In this document: piece by piece, positions 1 through 11,100 of the stretch
Position numbering within the stretch: the stretch's first letter is position 1
Layout: every line of letters begins with the position of its first letter
Source: Dichotomocladium elegans
Taxonomy: Eukaryota; Mucoromycota; Mucoromycetes; Mucorales; Lichtheimiaceae
Direction of reading: 5' to 3'
Assembly: GCA_025716815.1 (NCBI GenBank)
Contig: JAIXMN010000022.1
Span: 558,001-622,000 of the forward strand
Length of the DNA: 64,000 nt
Translations under genes and position numbers: made by a program
The notes under the pieces: model-generated
Databases searched by the model: none
Seen by the model: only the letters and a program-made list of their open reading frames with translations
Told to the model about the DNA's origin: nothing

Positions 1-844
1 GAATGTTCCGGTCCTGTATGGTGTATATTGTTTAATCTACATTTTGCAATACATTTACAACATACTTTGAAAGCTTGCTCTAGCTTCAACTTCTTTTCCT
101 GCTCTTCTCGTTCCTTCTCTTCCTTTTGTCGTTGTCGTGTCTCCAGCTGCTCTTTTCGCGCCAGTACTTTTTGGTGAACTGCTTTCACAGCTGCATTGTC
201 CGACTCGATGGCCAAGGCATGTTCGCAGCAGTCCTCAGCCTCGACAATCCGATCCAGAGCAAACAGGGCGCGCGCGGATCGATAGAGAGCCTTGACATGC
301 TTCGGGTTGAGTTCAAGGCATTTTGCACAATCCTGCAGCGTTCGGCCATAATTGCCTATGTAGAGTTGATTAAACAATTTTGGCTCCCTCTCTGTGACGC
401 TATCCCCGCCTTACCGAGTTCCAGATTTACAGCTGCTCGGTTTGCTAAGCATGCTTCTCGAATTTTATTGTCTTTGCAATCGGTATCCAATGCACGCGTA
501 TAAAAGTTGATAGCGTCCTTATACTTCAATTTGCCCTCTTTAAAGCATTCATTGCCTTGGTTTTTGAAATTTTCTGCTATTTCTGTTACAGAAGAAGCGG
601 TAACCATACGTTGTCGTTATTGCAAACTATGCGTATATACTGGAATAGGTTGACAGTAAAGAAAAGAAGTATGTTGAATACCTTCAGGTGTACCGTCGTA
701 CATTAGCGACTGCAAGGCAGCAAGTGTCTCATTTTCCTCATCCGGCAGCTTGGACATGAACAGAGGAACTTTGGCCAGCTCCTCGTCCAAATTATTTGGA
801 TCCATATAATACGGCGATCTCTTTACTTCGGGACCAGATGACAT
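1..844 (-). CDS. CNS1: Hsp90 co-chaperone CNS1/TTC4 family, 5' part (runs off window)
   Basis: TPR co-chaperone of the Cns1/TTC4 family, which links Hsp90/Hsp70 to client folding and translation in the cytosol. Three exons read in frame: 844-682, 582-415 and 355-66, joined by introns with donors GTATTC, GTAAGG and GTATGT and acceptors ACAG and ATAG. This gives 207 codons. The N-terminus carries the family signature of a short acidic stretch followed by LAKVPLFMSKLPDEENE. TPR helices follow (ENFKNQGNECFKEGK, YKDAINFYTRAL, EACLANRAAVNLELG, then CAKCLELNPKHVKALYRSA), and then a charged Glu/Lys/Gln-rich helix. The C-terminal wheel domain lies outside the window. The start codon at 844 is the first ATG of the frame. 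Family assignment is from recognised motifs; splice sites are inferred from frame continuity. Confidence 0.85.
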
Positions 845-1216
845 TATCTTTTGTGATCAGTACGAAAAAGAGCAACTCGAAGGTATAACACACTATTGAT
901 TATGAAGTCACAACAGCCGCTGCGGCAACTGAAGCCGCGACGAGCATTAGCACACTTCACAGAACCATCAGCACAGCAACAACCGCAGTATTATGCTATG
1001 ACTCCAAAACTCATTGATGCATGCATACCTCCTACAGTATTACAATTAGCCCACTTGTACAAATGCCACTAGTGTTCGTATGAATAAAACGATCAAGTAA
1101 TTATCTTTATTTGGACAATTAAATCCCCGTTCCCCTCTTGACTGCTCGTATCCAAAAAGACAGACGGGTGCGCAGCACTCCCGCATTAAAATAGGCTCAT
1201 TTTCTTCAACTACGCC
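845..1216. promoter_or_regulatory. Divergent intergenic region between CNS1 and the scramblase gene
   Basis: 372 bp separating two start codons that point away from each other, so it must hold both promoters. It contains AT-rich stretches around 1,080-1,110 and pyrimidine-rich tracts before the plus-strand ATG. No clear TATA box or known operator is visible. Confidence 0.5.
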
Positions 1217-2890
1217 ATGCTAGCTCGAACTCAACCCATTGTCACCATCACCACCAACGCCATCCTTACCCGCGTGTCATTGCGAGGTTCTTCTTTAAAA
1301 ATATGCCCAGCCCGGGTAAAGGCTACCTACGCTTACTCGTCGCTTCGGCGGCCGCGTCAATATGGTATCAGCTTGCTCTTGTTTCTTTAATCAGCAGTAA
1401 CATTATTTACTGAACAGCCCCTGATCTTAGGTCCTCGTGGCCGCATATTGAATCATGTCGAAGCAATGCGGCCGTCGCAGAAAATGCCTTCTCGAATCGT
1501 CGGTGCGATGACGCAGCAACAACATTTGCCCTATCAAGAGCCAGAGCACCAACACCACGGCAAGAGGGACCATCTTTCTTTTTCACCTGATCCGGCCCAT
1601 ACCCCGGTTGATATACCTTCTCAGTCAGGCCAAATAATCAAACCTGATTATCCTGGTGCCCCTGTCCTTTCTCAGCCTGCGCTTGTAGTGGGTCGAGAAA
1701 TCGAAATGATGAATATCTTCTTGGTGAGGAGATGATGGGCACATCATATTCAGTATGACTCAATTCATAATAGGGGTATGAACAAGCCAATCGGTACAAG
1801 ATCATGGACCCTAATGGCAACCATATTGGTTTCATAGCCGAAGAAGAAGGATTCGGGAAGTCAATCAGTCGACAAATTTTGAGAACTCATCGTCGAATGG
1901 TTGCAACTATCATGAATGCCGATGGCAAAGTAGTTTTTAAGGCAAGCAAGCTCTGGAATGAATGAGATAACCGCATGGGCGAGAGAACTTGACTGCATTC
2001 ATCTCGGTTTGGACTCATATCTATCTTTACAACCAGATCATTCGACCCTTTTCCCTTGTCAACAGTCGGATCTACATTTATACTGCGGACGATGAATTAG
2101 TAGGCGAAGTGCAGCAGCGATGGCACCTTCTACGTCGCCGTTACGATCTATTTGTGGGGTATTGAACAGGCATAAGAAAGGCACGTATAAACACATGTAC
2201 TGATTCGTGACATATATAGCCGTGATCAATTTGCCTATATCGACACGCCATTTCTCGGATGGGATTTCAATCTGCTTGATTCAAATGGAAATCCGCTTGG
2301 TAACGTGAGCCGTAATTTTATGGGCTTCGCGAGAGAGGTAAAAAATTGATTAACGCGTTAATTCAGCAAGAGGACAAAATCTGATTCTTGTATCGATGAA
2401 CGTGCTTTTAGATCTTTACGGATACAGGCAACTATGTTCTGCGGATGGATGCAGTTGAAGGCAATATACGAGGATTGACTTTGGACGAGCGTGCTGTCAC
2501 TCTGGCTTGCGCGGTGTCGATTGATTTTGACTACTTTTCGCGTCATTCTCAACACGGGTAAATGATTATTATGCATATGCCACGAGGTTGTGGGCATTAA
2601 CACAGTAGCTTTCCAACAGTGGCACTGGCTTCCCTATCCCATTCCTTGGTTTTGGTGGACACAGTGCAGAGTCTCCCGAACATACAGACAATGATAGCCC
2701 AGGAGGCTCTCCGCCTCTTTCTTCGAATGGATCATCCTCTCCACCTGCCACAAACAATGATTTCGATCCCTGGCTAACCGACGAAGAGGCGGGTGTTGCT
2801 AATCCGGACGATAAGAGCGTGTGGGGTGGCCTTTTCGGCGATGATAATGCGAGTGTTGGAGACGATTTTACGGACCTTTTTAAGAGTTAA
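1217..2890 (+). CDS. AIM25: Mitochondrial phospholipid scramblase (AIM25-like), 7 exons
   Basis: Phospholipid scramblase family protein of about 409 residues. Exons 1217-1315, 1418-1723, 1774-1941, 2037-2158, 2220-2337, 2412-2557 and 2620-2890 join with consistent phases and end at TAA. The first exon encodes a basic, Ser/Thr-rich, acid-free N-terminus (MLARTQPIVTITTNAILTR) typical of a mitochondrial presequence. The core follows the scramblase order: ANRYKIMDPNGN, RPFSLVNSRIYIY, GEVQQRWHLLRRRYDLF, QFAYIDTPFLGWDFNLLD, RNFMGFAREIFTDTGNYVLRMD and then RAVTLACAVSIDFDYFSRH. The tail (~90 residues) is Gly/Ser/Asp-rich. Intron 3 (1942-2036) has a GC donor (AAG|GCAAGC) and an AG acceptor; no GT donor nearby would keep the frame. 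Known role of the family: calcium-linked bidirectional lipid movement; yeast Aim25 is mitochondrial. Intact and unlike the decayed genes to its right. Confidence 0.9.
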
Positions 2891-3488
2891 AAATTCACAT
2901 TCTGCTAGTCCTTGAATCTGAAGTTATGGTTGCCCATAGATCTTTGCGTGTGATAAACATTTAACGCATTCTGAATAAACAATCTACTTTTACAAAGATT
3001 GGCAGTGCCCGTTTGTTGGTTGAAAAGTGCGACAGTCCTGCACATCTTGGAAGCGCGTTCAAACATATCCTCGCAGTACACATTGGCCAAAACAAACTCG
3101 GATGTTTCTGGTCAATGTGCGGAAGCGACCAGCTGTAAAAAAATAACTAGAATCGCATATTTCGCCATGGCAGCGATGGGCGCGGCAATATAACAATAAA
3201 GAAGTGCAGAACGACAAAAGTTTACGTATTCCCAATGAAGAGCTTAAGCCTGTATATCTTAAAAATTTGAGTGACTTGGAAATATCCAAACGACACTCCA
3301 TGGATTTATGGTAAATAACTCGAGCTTGTAATTGAAAAAGACCTTTTATTTCAGACTGCGAACAGAATAGTGATACAAAGATCCAAGAACACCTTGTTCA
3401 GGTGCAAAGACTGAACTCGGCGGAGGTCAATTTTAAAAGGCGAAATGCTACAGTACTTTATTTTCGAAGTGCCCTAGCCATACAAGAG
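2891..3488. other. Region after the scramblase gene with weak minus-strand coding potential
   Basis: No gene can be assigned with confidence. On the minus strand an open stretch (about 3109-2905) ends in TAG and could be a last exon entered at a CAG acceptor. Its translation includes CEDMFERASKMCRTVALFNQ. A second open stretch with an ATG (3301-3059, another frame) precedes a pyrimidine-rich acceptor, TTATTTTTTTACAG. I could not join them into a convincing protein. The region also holds the 3' end and presumed terminator of the scramblase gene. Confidence 0.25.
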
Positions 3489-3670
3489 ATTTCACGTAAC
3501 TTTATTTCATATTCCGCCCATTTTGGGGGTATTCACGTAGAAACATTCAAATCCCGCTAGTCTAAGTCACGTGATAGACGATTTTGGGGGGTACTCACGT
3601 AAAAAAAGCCATCCCTCCCTATGTCACGTGAGTTTATTTTTTGGGGAGTTACACGTTGCTCACATAGAAA
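3489..3670. repeat. Degenerate ~60-bp direct repeats with CACGTG/CACGTA boxes
   Basis: Three imperfect units each contain a CACGT box, an A/T spacer with TTTTGGGGG or TTTTTTGGGG, and a second CACGT box (CACGTAA, CACGTAG, CACGTGA, CACGTAA, CACGTGA, CACGTTG). They lie between the host genes and the end of the MULE1 gene. They are therefore candidates for the terminal or subterminal repeat of that element, where transposase binds, or for an E-box cluster. Confidence 0.5.
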
Positions 3671-3828
3671 AATTCATCTCCTGCCTCTGTAAACCATTCA
3701 GGCCTTTTTATAGTCTTTTCTGGTAATTAAAGACCAGCTAACTTGTGATTAGCTACCTAAGTACAATGGTGGATTGCGCTATTAAAGATAAAAAGAACTA
3801 ATATATAATAGTAAAAAGGGGTCAGGAT

Positions 3829-4179
3829 TTATGCCAAATGGCGAGTATACTCATTAAAGTCTCTATATGTGCGACCTCGCAATCGCCTGTTCCTGTACTC
3901 AGAGACAGCAGCCATGTATTCGGGAATGTTCCCTCGAGCCCTCGCGCTGCTGAAAACTTGGCGCTGAGCTGGCCGCAACGTCTCGGAATAGGCTTCGCTA
4001 GCGTCAAGCAGTCTCAGCCTCAGATCACTCGTACTGGCATCAATATCAGCAACTCTTGCTTGGAGCTTGGCGATCCTCGCTTGGAGCTCTTCCTTTGTTG
4101 CTTGGTTTTCAGCAATGGTTGAACATAAGTTGCGAATGTTGGTCTCCAACTGCACTTGTTGACGTTCTCCGTCTTCGTC
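3829..4179 (-). pseudogene. MULE1 transposase, last exon (coiled-coil C-terminus)
   Basis: Final exon of the Mutator-like transposase gene whose other parts lie at 7,160-7,668 and 13,429-15,848. It enters at a CCAG acceptor just left of the IS630-like transposon. It encodes a heptad-rich coiled coil (ATKEELQARIAKLQARV) followed by the conserved block LRPAQRQVFSSARARGNIPEY and a basic end, then a stop. A second copy of the same block (LRPAQRQVFQDAWSRGNIPEY) sits at 29,681-29,830 in MULE2, which supports it as a real domain. The likely role is multimerisation of the transposase. The exon is intact, but the gene is disrupted elsewhere. Confidence 0.7.
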
Positions 4180-4202
4180 CTGGTTATAATTAAAATTTAT
4201 TA

Positions 4203-7115
4203 TGGTGCATTTCGTTTGTAACCGTCAAATTTTTGGATTTTATTTCAATTCAGGAGTTCAATTTCCGACGCCAAATATAGTAATCGTTCTAATCGTGAAC
4301 TCCGATGCGGCGGTGCGATTTATACTTTCGACTTGAGAATTTCAAAACAGCATCTGTGGCCTCTGGTGTTGTCTTCCCCTCTGCATAAGCTTCGATATAG
4401 CGCCATGACCTTTGCTGAAATCTCCTAATCATGGTGGGGGTTGTATTGTGCGGCGAAATAGCATCCAAGAACTTTGAAATGTTTTCTCGCAAAGCTTTGA
4501 AGCTATAATCGCAGTTCACTCGAGCTTCGCGTTTTGCAGCGCCCCAGTATCTTTCAATCCAGTTACATTCGCAGTGGAACTTTGGATATAATTCGTATAT
4601 GTGGCCAGCTTCAAGCACCACCTCATTGAGTGCTGTCTTTTGCTCGAGAAAATCTGGCTGAGCTGCAAGAAGGTGTCTCATGCAGCATTTATGATCAGCA
4701 GTTTCTTCACCCTTGCAGTCAGCCCGCCAGTTCAGCCCTGGTCGATGACAATCGTATCCATCCTTTGGTAGCATGCCGCGTTCTTCCAGTATTCTTTGCA
4801 TGCCTTTAAAATAGCATACGTCTTGTTTTTGGGCTGTGACGATGTCTTGGCCTCTTTTGCGCTTGACGACATTTTCTTTGTACAATTCGTACATCGATTG
4901 TGTGCGAATTTCTCCAGTGCTTTCATCTAGGTAATAACCATCTCTGAATTGGTGGGTGCTTGAGTTATGGTTTTCATCAAGGATACCACATCGTCGAGGG
5001 TTTTTACACATTTTCTGTACAAGCAACGCATCACTTGGATACGCGTTGTGATTGCTGCTTTGATCGAAGATAAACACTGCCTGGCAATTGGGGTGCAGGA
5101 GCTCGAAGAGCGGAATTGCATCCTCATGTAGCTGCGCCAGCATGTGTTTACTCGTCCAGTACTGTTCCCGATTGGCACCAGGGTAAAAAATCCATCTGGA
5201 AGTCCACGCGCCTGATCTCATGGTTCCATGGCACGCACATTGGAATTCGGATACCATTATGGAAGCACCAGGGCTTTTATTCCGTAAAACAGTTTCGCCT
5301 TCTGCAAGCCATAACTGTTGTTTCCCGTCGTGGCATAAAAGGTTGATTCGTCGTGAGTAATCAACACTAGTTTTTTTTGGTTCGGGCTCAACGACGGCTC
5401 TACAAAAACTTCTTGGTCATCACCTTCATACGTTTCCATTCTGCATCGATACGCCACCATCCGCTTCGACCATTCATTGCGATAAGCAACAACATCTTTT
5501 CGTTCATGACCATCATAGTATATATCCTTAGTGTTTCCGCGATACACGTATCCCCATTCCCGCATATATCGCCACAGAGTCGATTGCGCAAGCGAGCCAG
5601 GCACACCAAAAACTTCCGGGATGGCAGATTCATTCACGAATTTTAGGACAGCTGGGAGGCTGCGTTGCTCGGCTTTTTGCTGACCGATGAACGTAACGAT
5701 TTTCTGTTGTATATGCTCATCAGTGAGCACTGATTCGCGTTTTGCATTTTTCCCCTGCTGATGCTTGGAAACGTTGCCGAAATCAAGGAATTCCTTGGCC
5801 CAATGTCTAATAATTCTGGGATGATAGCTTTTTGAAGGTGTGACCCAGACGTCATTGGCAGCAGACAATGAGCTTGCAATCTTCTTATAGCCCATTGATC
5901 GGTAATAGAAGTATCGGTACACAGCCTGAAGCTTACACAAATGAAACGCATCCATTCGGTTAAAGTCACTTTGCTGGTTTGATTGAGGCTTAATCAGCTC
6001 ACTGAGTCTTTCCAAAGCGTTATTTATCATATCCATAGGGGTGTCGGCTTCGATAGGAACGTCTTTGCGCATGCTAAATCCGAAGCTAGTGAGCTTCTGC
6101 GAGATCCTTGCCGCCTTATCCATCTCTTTCTTTTTTCTCCAAATTGTCGTCGATGAATCCTTGGCATAAACACCACGAAGAGCACACCCAGCCTTTTCTG
6201 TCCAAACAAGAGGTATGTCAGCAGTGTGCTCAATTTCATTGGAGAGTTCAAGAAGCTCCCAATCCTCGGGTAAGGAATCGTTCGGCTGATCGGTGTCGTC
6301 TGGCAGGAAGGACGAATTTCCATTCAGATTTTGTGCTCGTGATATAAAGTGACCACGTTCAGTGCGTTTTATTTTTTTAAGTGCTGCTTGACGTTTGGTT
6401 GGGCGTGGCATAATATATCCTTTGGAAAGAAGAACAAAGAACACATTTGGAACTATCGCTTAATATCAACCAGCCACTGAAGTGTTCGCTTGGTTTTACT
6501 ACAGTATGGTAAAGCTTTCGAGCACCACACGAAGTTTATTTCCATATAAAGGATATGGCGATTTGGGAGCAATATGGTAGGCATGCATAGTGAAGCCAAA
6601 TAGGGACAACTCTAATTTAATAGCATACACCAAGCATTATTAGCATATTCAAGTTTATAGACCAGTGCGTGCAAAGGATATTGATCTAACTATGAGGGCT
6701 TCTAAGAAAATATAACTATAGTAACCCTGACTTGTAAATGGTTTATAGAAACAGCTGCGTTTGCATAGTAGTATATCTGGTATGTTCATGGGAAACTCTG
6801 TCTCACATGGCAAGCATGACGCGATCATTATTCTTGCGATTTGATTGGTCATTATCTTTTCGGTGCTGGAAATTGGACTCCGACTGACATTTCAATTTTG
6901 ACCCTGTCCTGCTAAATCCTGCCAGACCACCAAACTTTGACACCTTTCCAAGGTTCAACAAACCGTTTTAGAAGAAATGTAAACGGATATAAATGCTCTA
7001 CAAAGCCTTAAAAACATTATTATCCGTTGCTTTTTTTGATATCATTATTTTATGTTTCCCTGAAAAGCTTCAAAATCGAGTTAAAAAATTTGACGGTTAC
7101 AAACGAAATGCACCA
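4203..7115 (-). mobile_element. IS630/Tc1-like DDE transposon inside the last MULE1 intron
   Basis: The ends are inverted repeats of about 33 bp. The left one starts TGGTGCATTTCGTTTG at 4203; its complement ends at 7115. Both are flanked by TA, the usual Tc1/IS630 target duplication. Removing the element rejoins a MULE1 intron with a GTAAGT donor near 7,165 and a CCAG acceptor at 4,180. It carries one transposase gene (4289-6411). The 6,412-7,115 stretch is its non-coding 5' region with no recognisable gene. Confidence 0.85.
4289..6411 (-). pseudogene. IS630/Tc1-like DDE transposase with a single 1-nt frameshift
   Basis: Cut-and-paste transposase of about 700 residues in two overlapping frames. 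The first begins at ATG 6411 (MPRPTKRQAALKKIKR, basic) and runs to 5257. The second covers 5257-4289. The N-terminal half is helix-turn-helix-like (YKKIASSLSAANDVW, IIRHWAKEFLDFG, STLWRYMREWGY). Catalytic blocks are THDESTFY (first Asp), VFIFDQSSNH (second Asp) and CNWIERYWGAAKRE (Glu). The block between DESTFY and SIMVSEF becomes continuous if one base is restored at about 5330-5335 (GCCAC where GCCCAC is expected), so a 1-nt deletion explains the break. A sequencing error is the alternative. Everything else is open, which implies recent inactivation. Confidence 0.85.
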
Positions 7116-7159
7116 TATTGACGATTGGTAATGATGTATCAGAAAAATTATGAATTAGA

Positions 7160-7668
7160 CTTACAATAGCTGGAGCAGGCGACATTTGGGGCGACTGATA
7201 AGAATCGGGACTGCTTGTCAAGTCAATGACTGGTACATCATTATTCTCGGTCTGATCGTTTAGAACTGGTGATGCGGGAAGAGGAGAAGGCGATGCGGGA
7301 AGAGGAGAAGGCGAGCGAGGAGGAACAGGCAGAGCAAGATTGTAAGGGTATAAATCCCGCTAAACGGATATTATCATTATAAACATGGTTGTCCATTCAT
7401 ATTATTCTTTATCCTTACAGGTAAGATGCGGACATAAGGCGGTGTACTCTGCCAGCAGATGTAAACGTCCAAAGCAGCAAATGGTTGCTGGTTATGTTCC
7501 AGGGAGTATTGCTGAACCAAGTGGTTGCAGAGCATATATCGGCTCATACTGAATGCCAGACATCCACATGTCCACGTATCCAGAGACGTCAGATAGCCAA
7601 GGTGTGTTCTTGATCTGTCTAAGCGCCTCATACACTTGCTCCACTCCTTGGCGAAGGCAGTTTCCCAT
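7160..7668 (-). pseudogene. MULE1 transposase, SWIM zinc-finger exon and Pro/Ser linker exon
   Basis: Continues the MULE1 frame directly from 13,434, with the A1 retrotransposon inserted between them at a CCCAT duplication. The first exon has the SWIM finger CGCLAFSMSRYMLCNHLVQQY (C-x-C ... C-x-H), typical of MuDR/FAR1-type transposases. It ends at a GTAAGG donor near 7,420. The next exon (about 7,370-7,166) is a Pro/Ser-rich linker with two PSPLPA repeats and then VPVIDLTSSPDS. The hydrophobic-acidic VIDLTSS resembles a SUMO-interacting motif. It ends at GTAAGT before the IS630-like insertion. Confidence 0.75.
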
Positions 7669-8052
7669 TGTGGAATCAAGGGGTTTTAAGAATAAAAAGA
7701 GACAGAATATGATTCTGTGAGACTCGCAAAAAGGATTGTTTTTTATTAAGTGCCAATAATGGGCCTATTTATAAGAAGTGCTTATCAAAACGGTCACTCT
7801 GGAAGCTGGGTGTGGATAATCATCTAGGCGGTCTCCCGGGACGGTGGACCAGTTAAAAGGTTGATAAAGAAGTTCATCATTTACCCTTGTGATTATAACT
7901 GCGTCCTGAGACAGGTCCGGGATGTAAATTATGAATCCGGATAGCGCGAGAGTAATTATGATAACGGCGCTCGAAGAGTGAAACAAAGTGTTGATGTCCC
8001 GTATAATCCAGGGACACTGCTGTTAGGTAAGAAAATAGTCGTGGATACGACA
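7669..8052 (-). repeat. A1 3' LTR (384 bp)
   Basis: Family A LTR, in element orientation TGTCGTATCCACGAC...GATTCCACA. It contains a TATAAATAGG box and, further 3', GTCTCACAGA followed by a short ACAGAAT/ATTCTGT hairpin. Other copies: 13,045; 15,849; 23,510; 29,298; 52,886; 58,103. Confidence 0.95.
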
Positions 8053-8186
8053 TTACCCCCCACCAGGTTGGATCAACCGTTGATAAGTTATCAGAGCACT
8101 AAATAATGAGTGATGGCGTTGTCTGGAAAAAACCCTTAAAGAAGTAAAAACCCTGTGGGAGAAAAAGTGAAGGGAAAAAGACGTGC
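8053..8186 (-). promoter_or_regulatory. A1 polypurine tract and 3' untranslated region
   Basis: In element orientation, GGTGGGGGGTAA abuts the 3' LTR and is the presumed polypurine tract for plus-strand priming. Upstream lie CCCACAGGGTTTTT and AGGGTTTTTTCCAGAC blocks that recur before the PPT of family B and inside the family C LTR. Confidence 0.7.
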
Positions 8187-11100
8187 CTAAGTGCGTCTGC
8201 GTTTTGCCTGTCGATCAGAACGACGTGTAGGCAGTGTATTGCGTTGATCTGGCTCTGTCATTGACGCTGTAGCCAAATGTTGCGCAGTTGCTTGATGACT
8301 TGTGCGTGGTGTCGGATTGCGGCGATTCCAGTATTCGTTGATCAGCTTAAGATCGTTGAAATGCTCGGCTGGCTCCCATGTGTCATCCTTTGGCTCATAG
8401 CCTTTCCATCGGACACGGTAGAGGTAGCTGCCAGGTGAGCCCTTGTGATCCACTATTGCCTGAGTCTCGTAAAAGTCATCGCCCGAAGCAATGCTGTCTT
8501 GTGAGATCAGCTTAATGTGGGAAGGTGGAATGTCGCGTGAAAGCAAGGAACCCGTTTCATCAGTCAAAGTGTAGGGTCCACCATGTCTGCGACGACCATG
8601 CACTGTAAATGGACCTTCGTAATGAGGATCGGTCTTTTTCTTCCTGTTGACATTTAGGATCATGACCTTGCTACCAACAGGGAATTCGCTTAAGATGCGA
8701 TGTTTGCTGTTGAATTTCCCTTGCTGGGCCTCGTGAAGAGCTTTGACACGTTCAGAGATAGCTGGAATGACGACCTCGTTCATGTAATGTTCACGGGTGT
8801 CTGCAGCTCGTGTCACATCGTTGATATCGGCGACTTCGACGCTTGAGTAGTCCTGCCAGAGATTAGGCTGTCGAGCAAACATGAGAGAGAAAGGACGAGA
8901 GTCGTGCAGCGATGTGTGTTTGCTGTTGATAGCTAATTGTGCACTGGGAAGATACATATCCCAATCCTCTGTTTTTCCTTCTAACCTCTTGATGACTGTT
9001 GCTTTAGCCGTTTGTACCCAACGCTCAGCCAAACCATTGGCACGCGGATTATAGGGTGTGACAAGACGGTGGTCAATTCCGGAATGTTCCACCACAAGGC
9101 GTACTAATTCGTTTACAAACTCTGTACCGTTGTCTGACTGTAAGATCTTCGGAAAGCCATAGTCACAAAAGACGTGGATGAGTTGTTTAGCGATTGAAAG
9201 AGCCGATTTGTCAGGTATAGCTCGAAGAATGCAGAATCTCGAGAAGACGTCTACCATGACCAAAACATAATTATTGCCAGATGGAGAAGTGGCGTTAAAC
9301 TCGCACAGATCAATAGCCCAGTGATCACCTGGCTTGTCTGCGGTAATGTTGCGTAAAGGGTGGTAACCGTGTTTGCCGATGTTGTAGCATTGGCACGCTT
9401 GACACTTGGCAACGGTATTGAGAGCATCTCTCTTCAAGTTAGTCCAATGTATACCTTCTTTGTGCAACTCAGTCACAATTGTATCAGCACCAAAGTGACC
9501 GTTGAGATGAGCCTTTTCTAGTAATATGGGACGTTCTTCCTCAGGAGGCGTCATGAAGTCCAAAGGCGTAGCAGAAGCAGAACGCTGAAGAAGCGGTTCA
9601 GCATTGCTTGTAGGGCGTACAGGTTTTAAACTGCCCAAAGTAGGGGTGCGACCAATGGTTTCGGAGATATTACCCCCCACCAGCTTCTTCGGAGAGAAGA
9701 GGCGACTGAGAGTATCCGGAAGAATGTTGGTGATGCCAGGAATATGAACAACCTGAAAGTTGTAATCACACAACGTGTCGAACCAGTTCACCATCATCGG
9801 ATTGGCAATTGGTTGAGTGTGCAGAAACGTTAGAGCACGATGGTCGGTGTAAAGAGTGAATTTGTTGCCCCACAAAAACGAGTGAAACTTCTTGAGAGCA
9901 TATACGACAGCGAGAAGCTCACGTTTCGTAGTGGAATAAGAACGTTCAGCTTTGTTCAGAGCACGCGCCATAAAACCAATATAACGGTACTGATTGTTCT
10001 GGATTTGATAAAGACAGCAACCTATGCCAGTGTCAGAAGCATCTGTGGCAACATGGTAGGGCAAAGTCTCATCCGGATAGCTCAACACAGGAGCAGCATG
10101 GAGAGCAGCCTTGATAGCATTAAATGCATGAAGATGGTGTTGTGTCCATAATCCTGAAAGCTGTTTAGCGTTGCGTAGACGGTCCAAAGGAGAAGTGAGG
10201 ACGGCAACGTTCGGAATGTGATCGCGGAAGTAATTGACGAGGCCCAAAAATTTCTGGATGTCATGGCCTGTCGTGGGCACAGGGATCTGGTCCACATTGC
10301 AAATTTTCCGAGGGTCCAAATTGACACCCCTGGCACTTACACAAAAGCCCAATAAATAAACGGCGGATTGTGCCAAATGCGATTTTTCCGGATTGAGAAC
10401 CAAGTTAACCTCTGAGAGACGTCTGATAGCCTCCTGCACGTGCAACACGTGGTCAGATAAATTGTTCGAAAAGATAATAATGTCATCGATGTAAGTGACT
10501 GCGTTGGGCATGTTGTCGAAAACAATGTGCATTACACGTTGAAATTGGCTCGAAAGAAACTTGAGACCAAAAGGTGCGCCAACAAAGCAGTACTGTCGAT
10601 CCTTGAATGTGAAGGTGGTTTTGTGCTGATGCTCCTCATGAATCTTGAAGCGATGAAATGCGCTCTTCAAATCCAGAGTTGTGAACACCGTAGCACCCTT
10701 CATTCGTTGGAAAATCGATCGAATGAGTGGAACAGGATAACTGCTATCAGGAAGCAAGTTATTGATCAAGCGTGGATCCAGACAGGGACGAAATGCAGTC
10801 GGGTTTCCCTGGGAATCCTTCTTAGGAGCGAAAGTCATGGGGCTATTCCAACCAGAACCAGCTGGAGCAGGACGAATGATCCCATCAGCAAGCCAATTGT
10901 CAATGTGTTCCTGCAGAAGAGGAATCAGCTTGTCAGCTAATGGATATTGTCGGCGGCTCACGACTTTGCCAGCAGGAGTATGCAAATAAACAACAGATTC
11001 CGGAATAGTACAAAACGAAGACGGCGGAATGGATGCGTTTTCCTGAAGAAATGGTTCAATGTCAGCCAAGAAGCGAGAATGCTCCTCAGGTGTGCCAGCC

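Noticed and set aside
2905..3109. Possible histone-fold protein (FER...N...IQ-A spacing similar to H2B)
   Set aside because: The resemblance is a few residues only, with an extra insertion and no confirmed upstream exon; left as an unassigned region.
9840..10940. Plus-strand open frames opposite A1 pol
   Set aside because: Antisense shadows of the intact gag-pol frame; the same shadows recur in A2.
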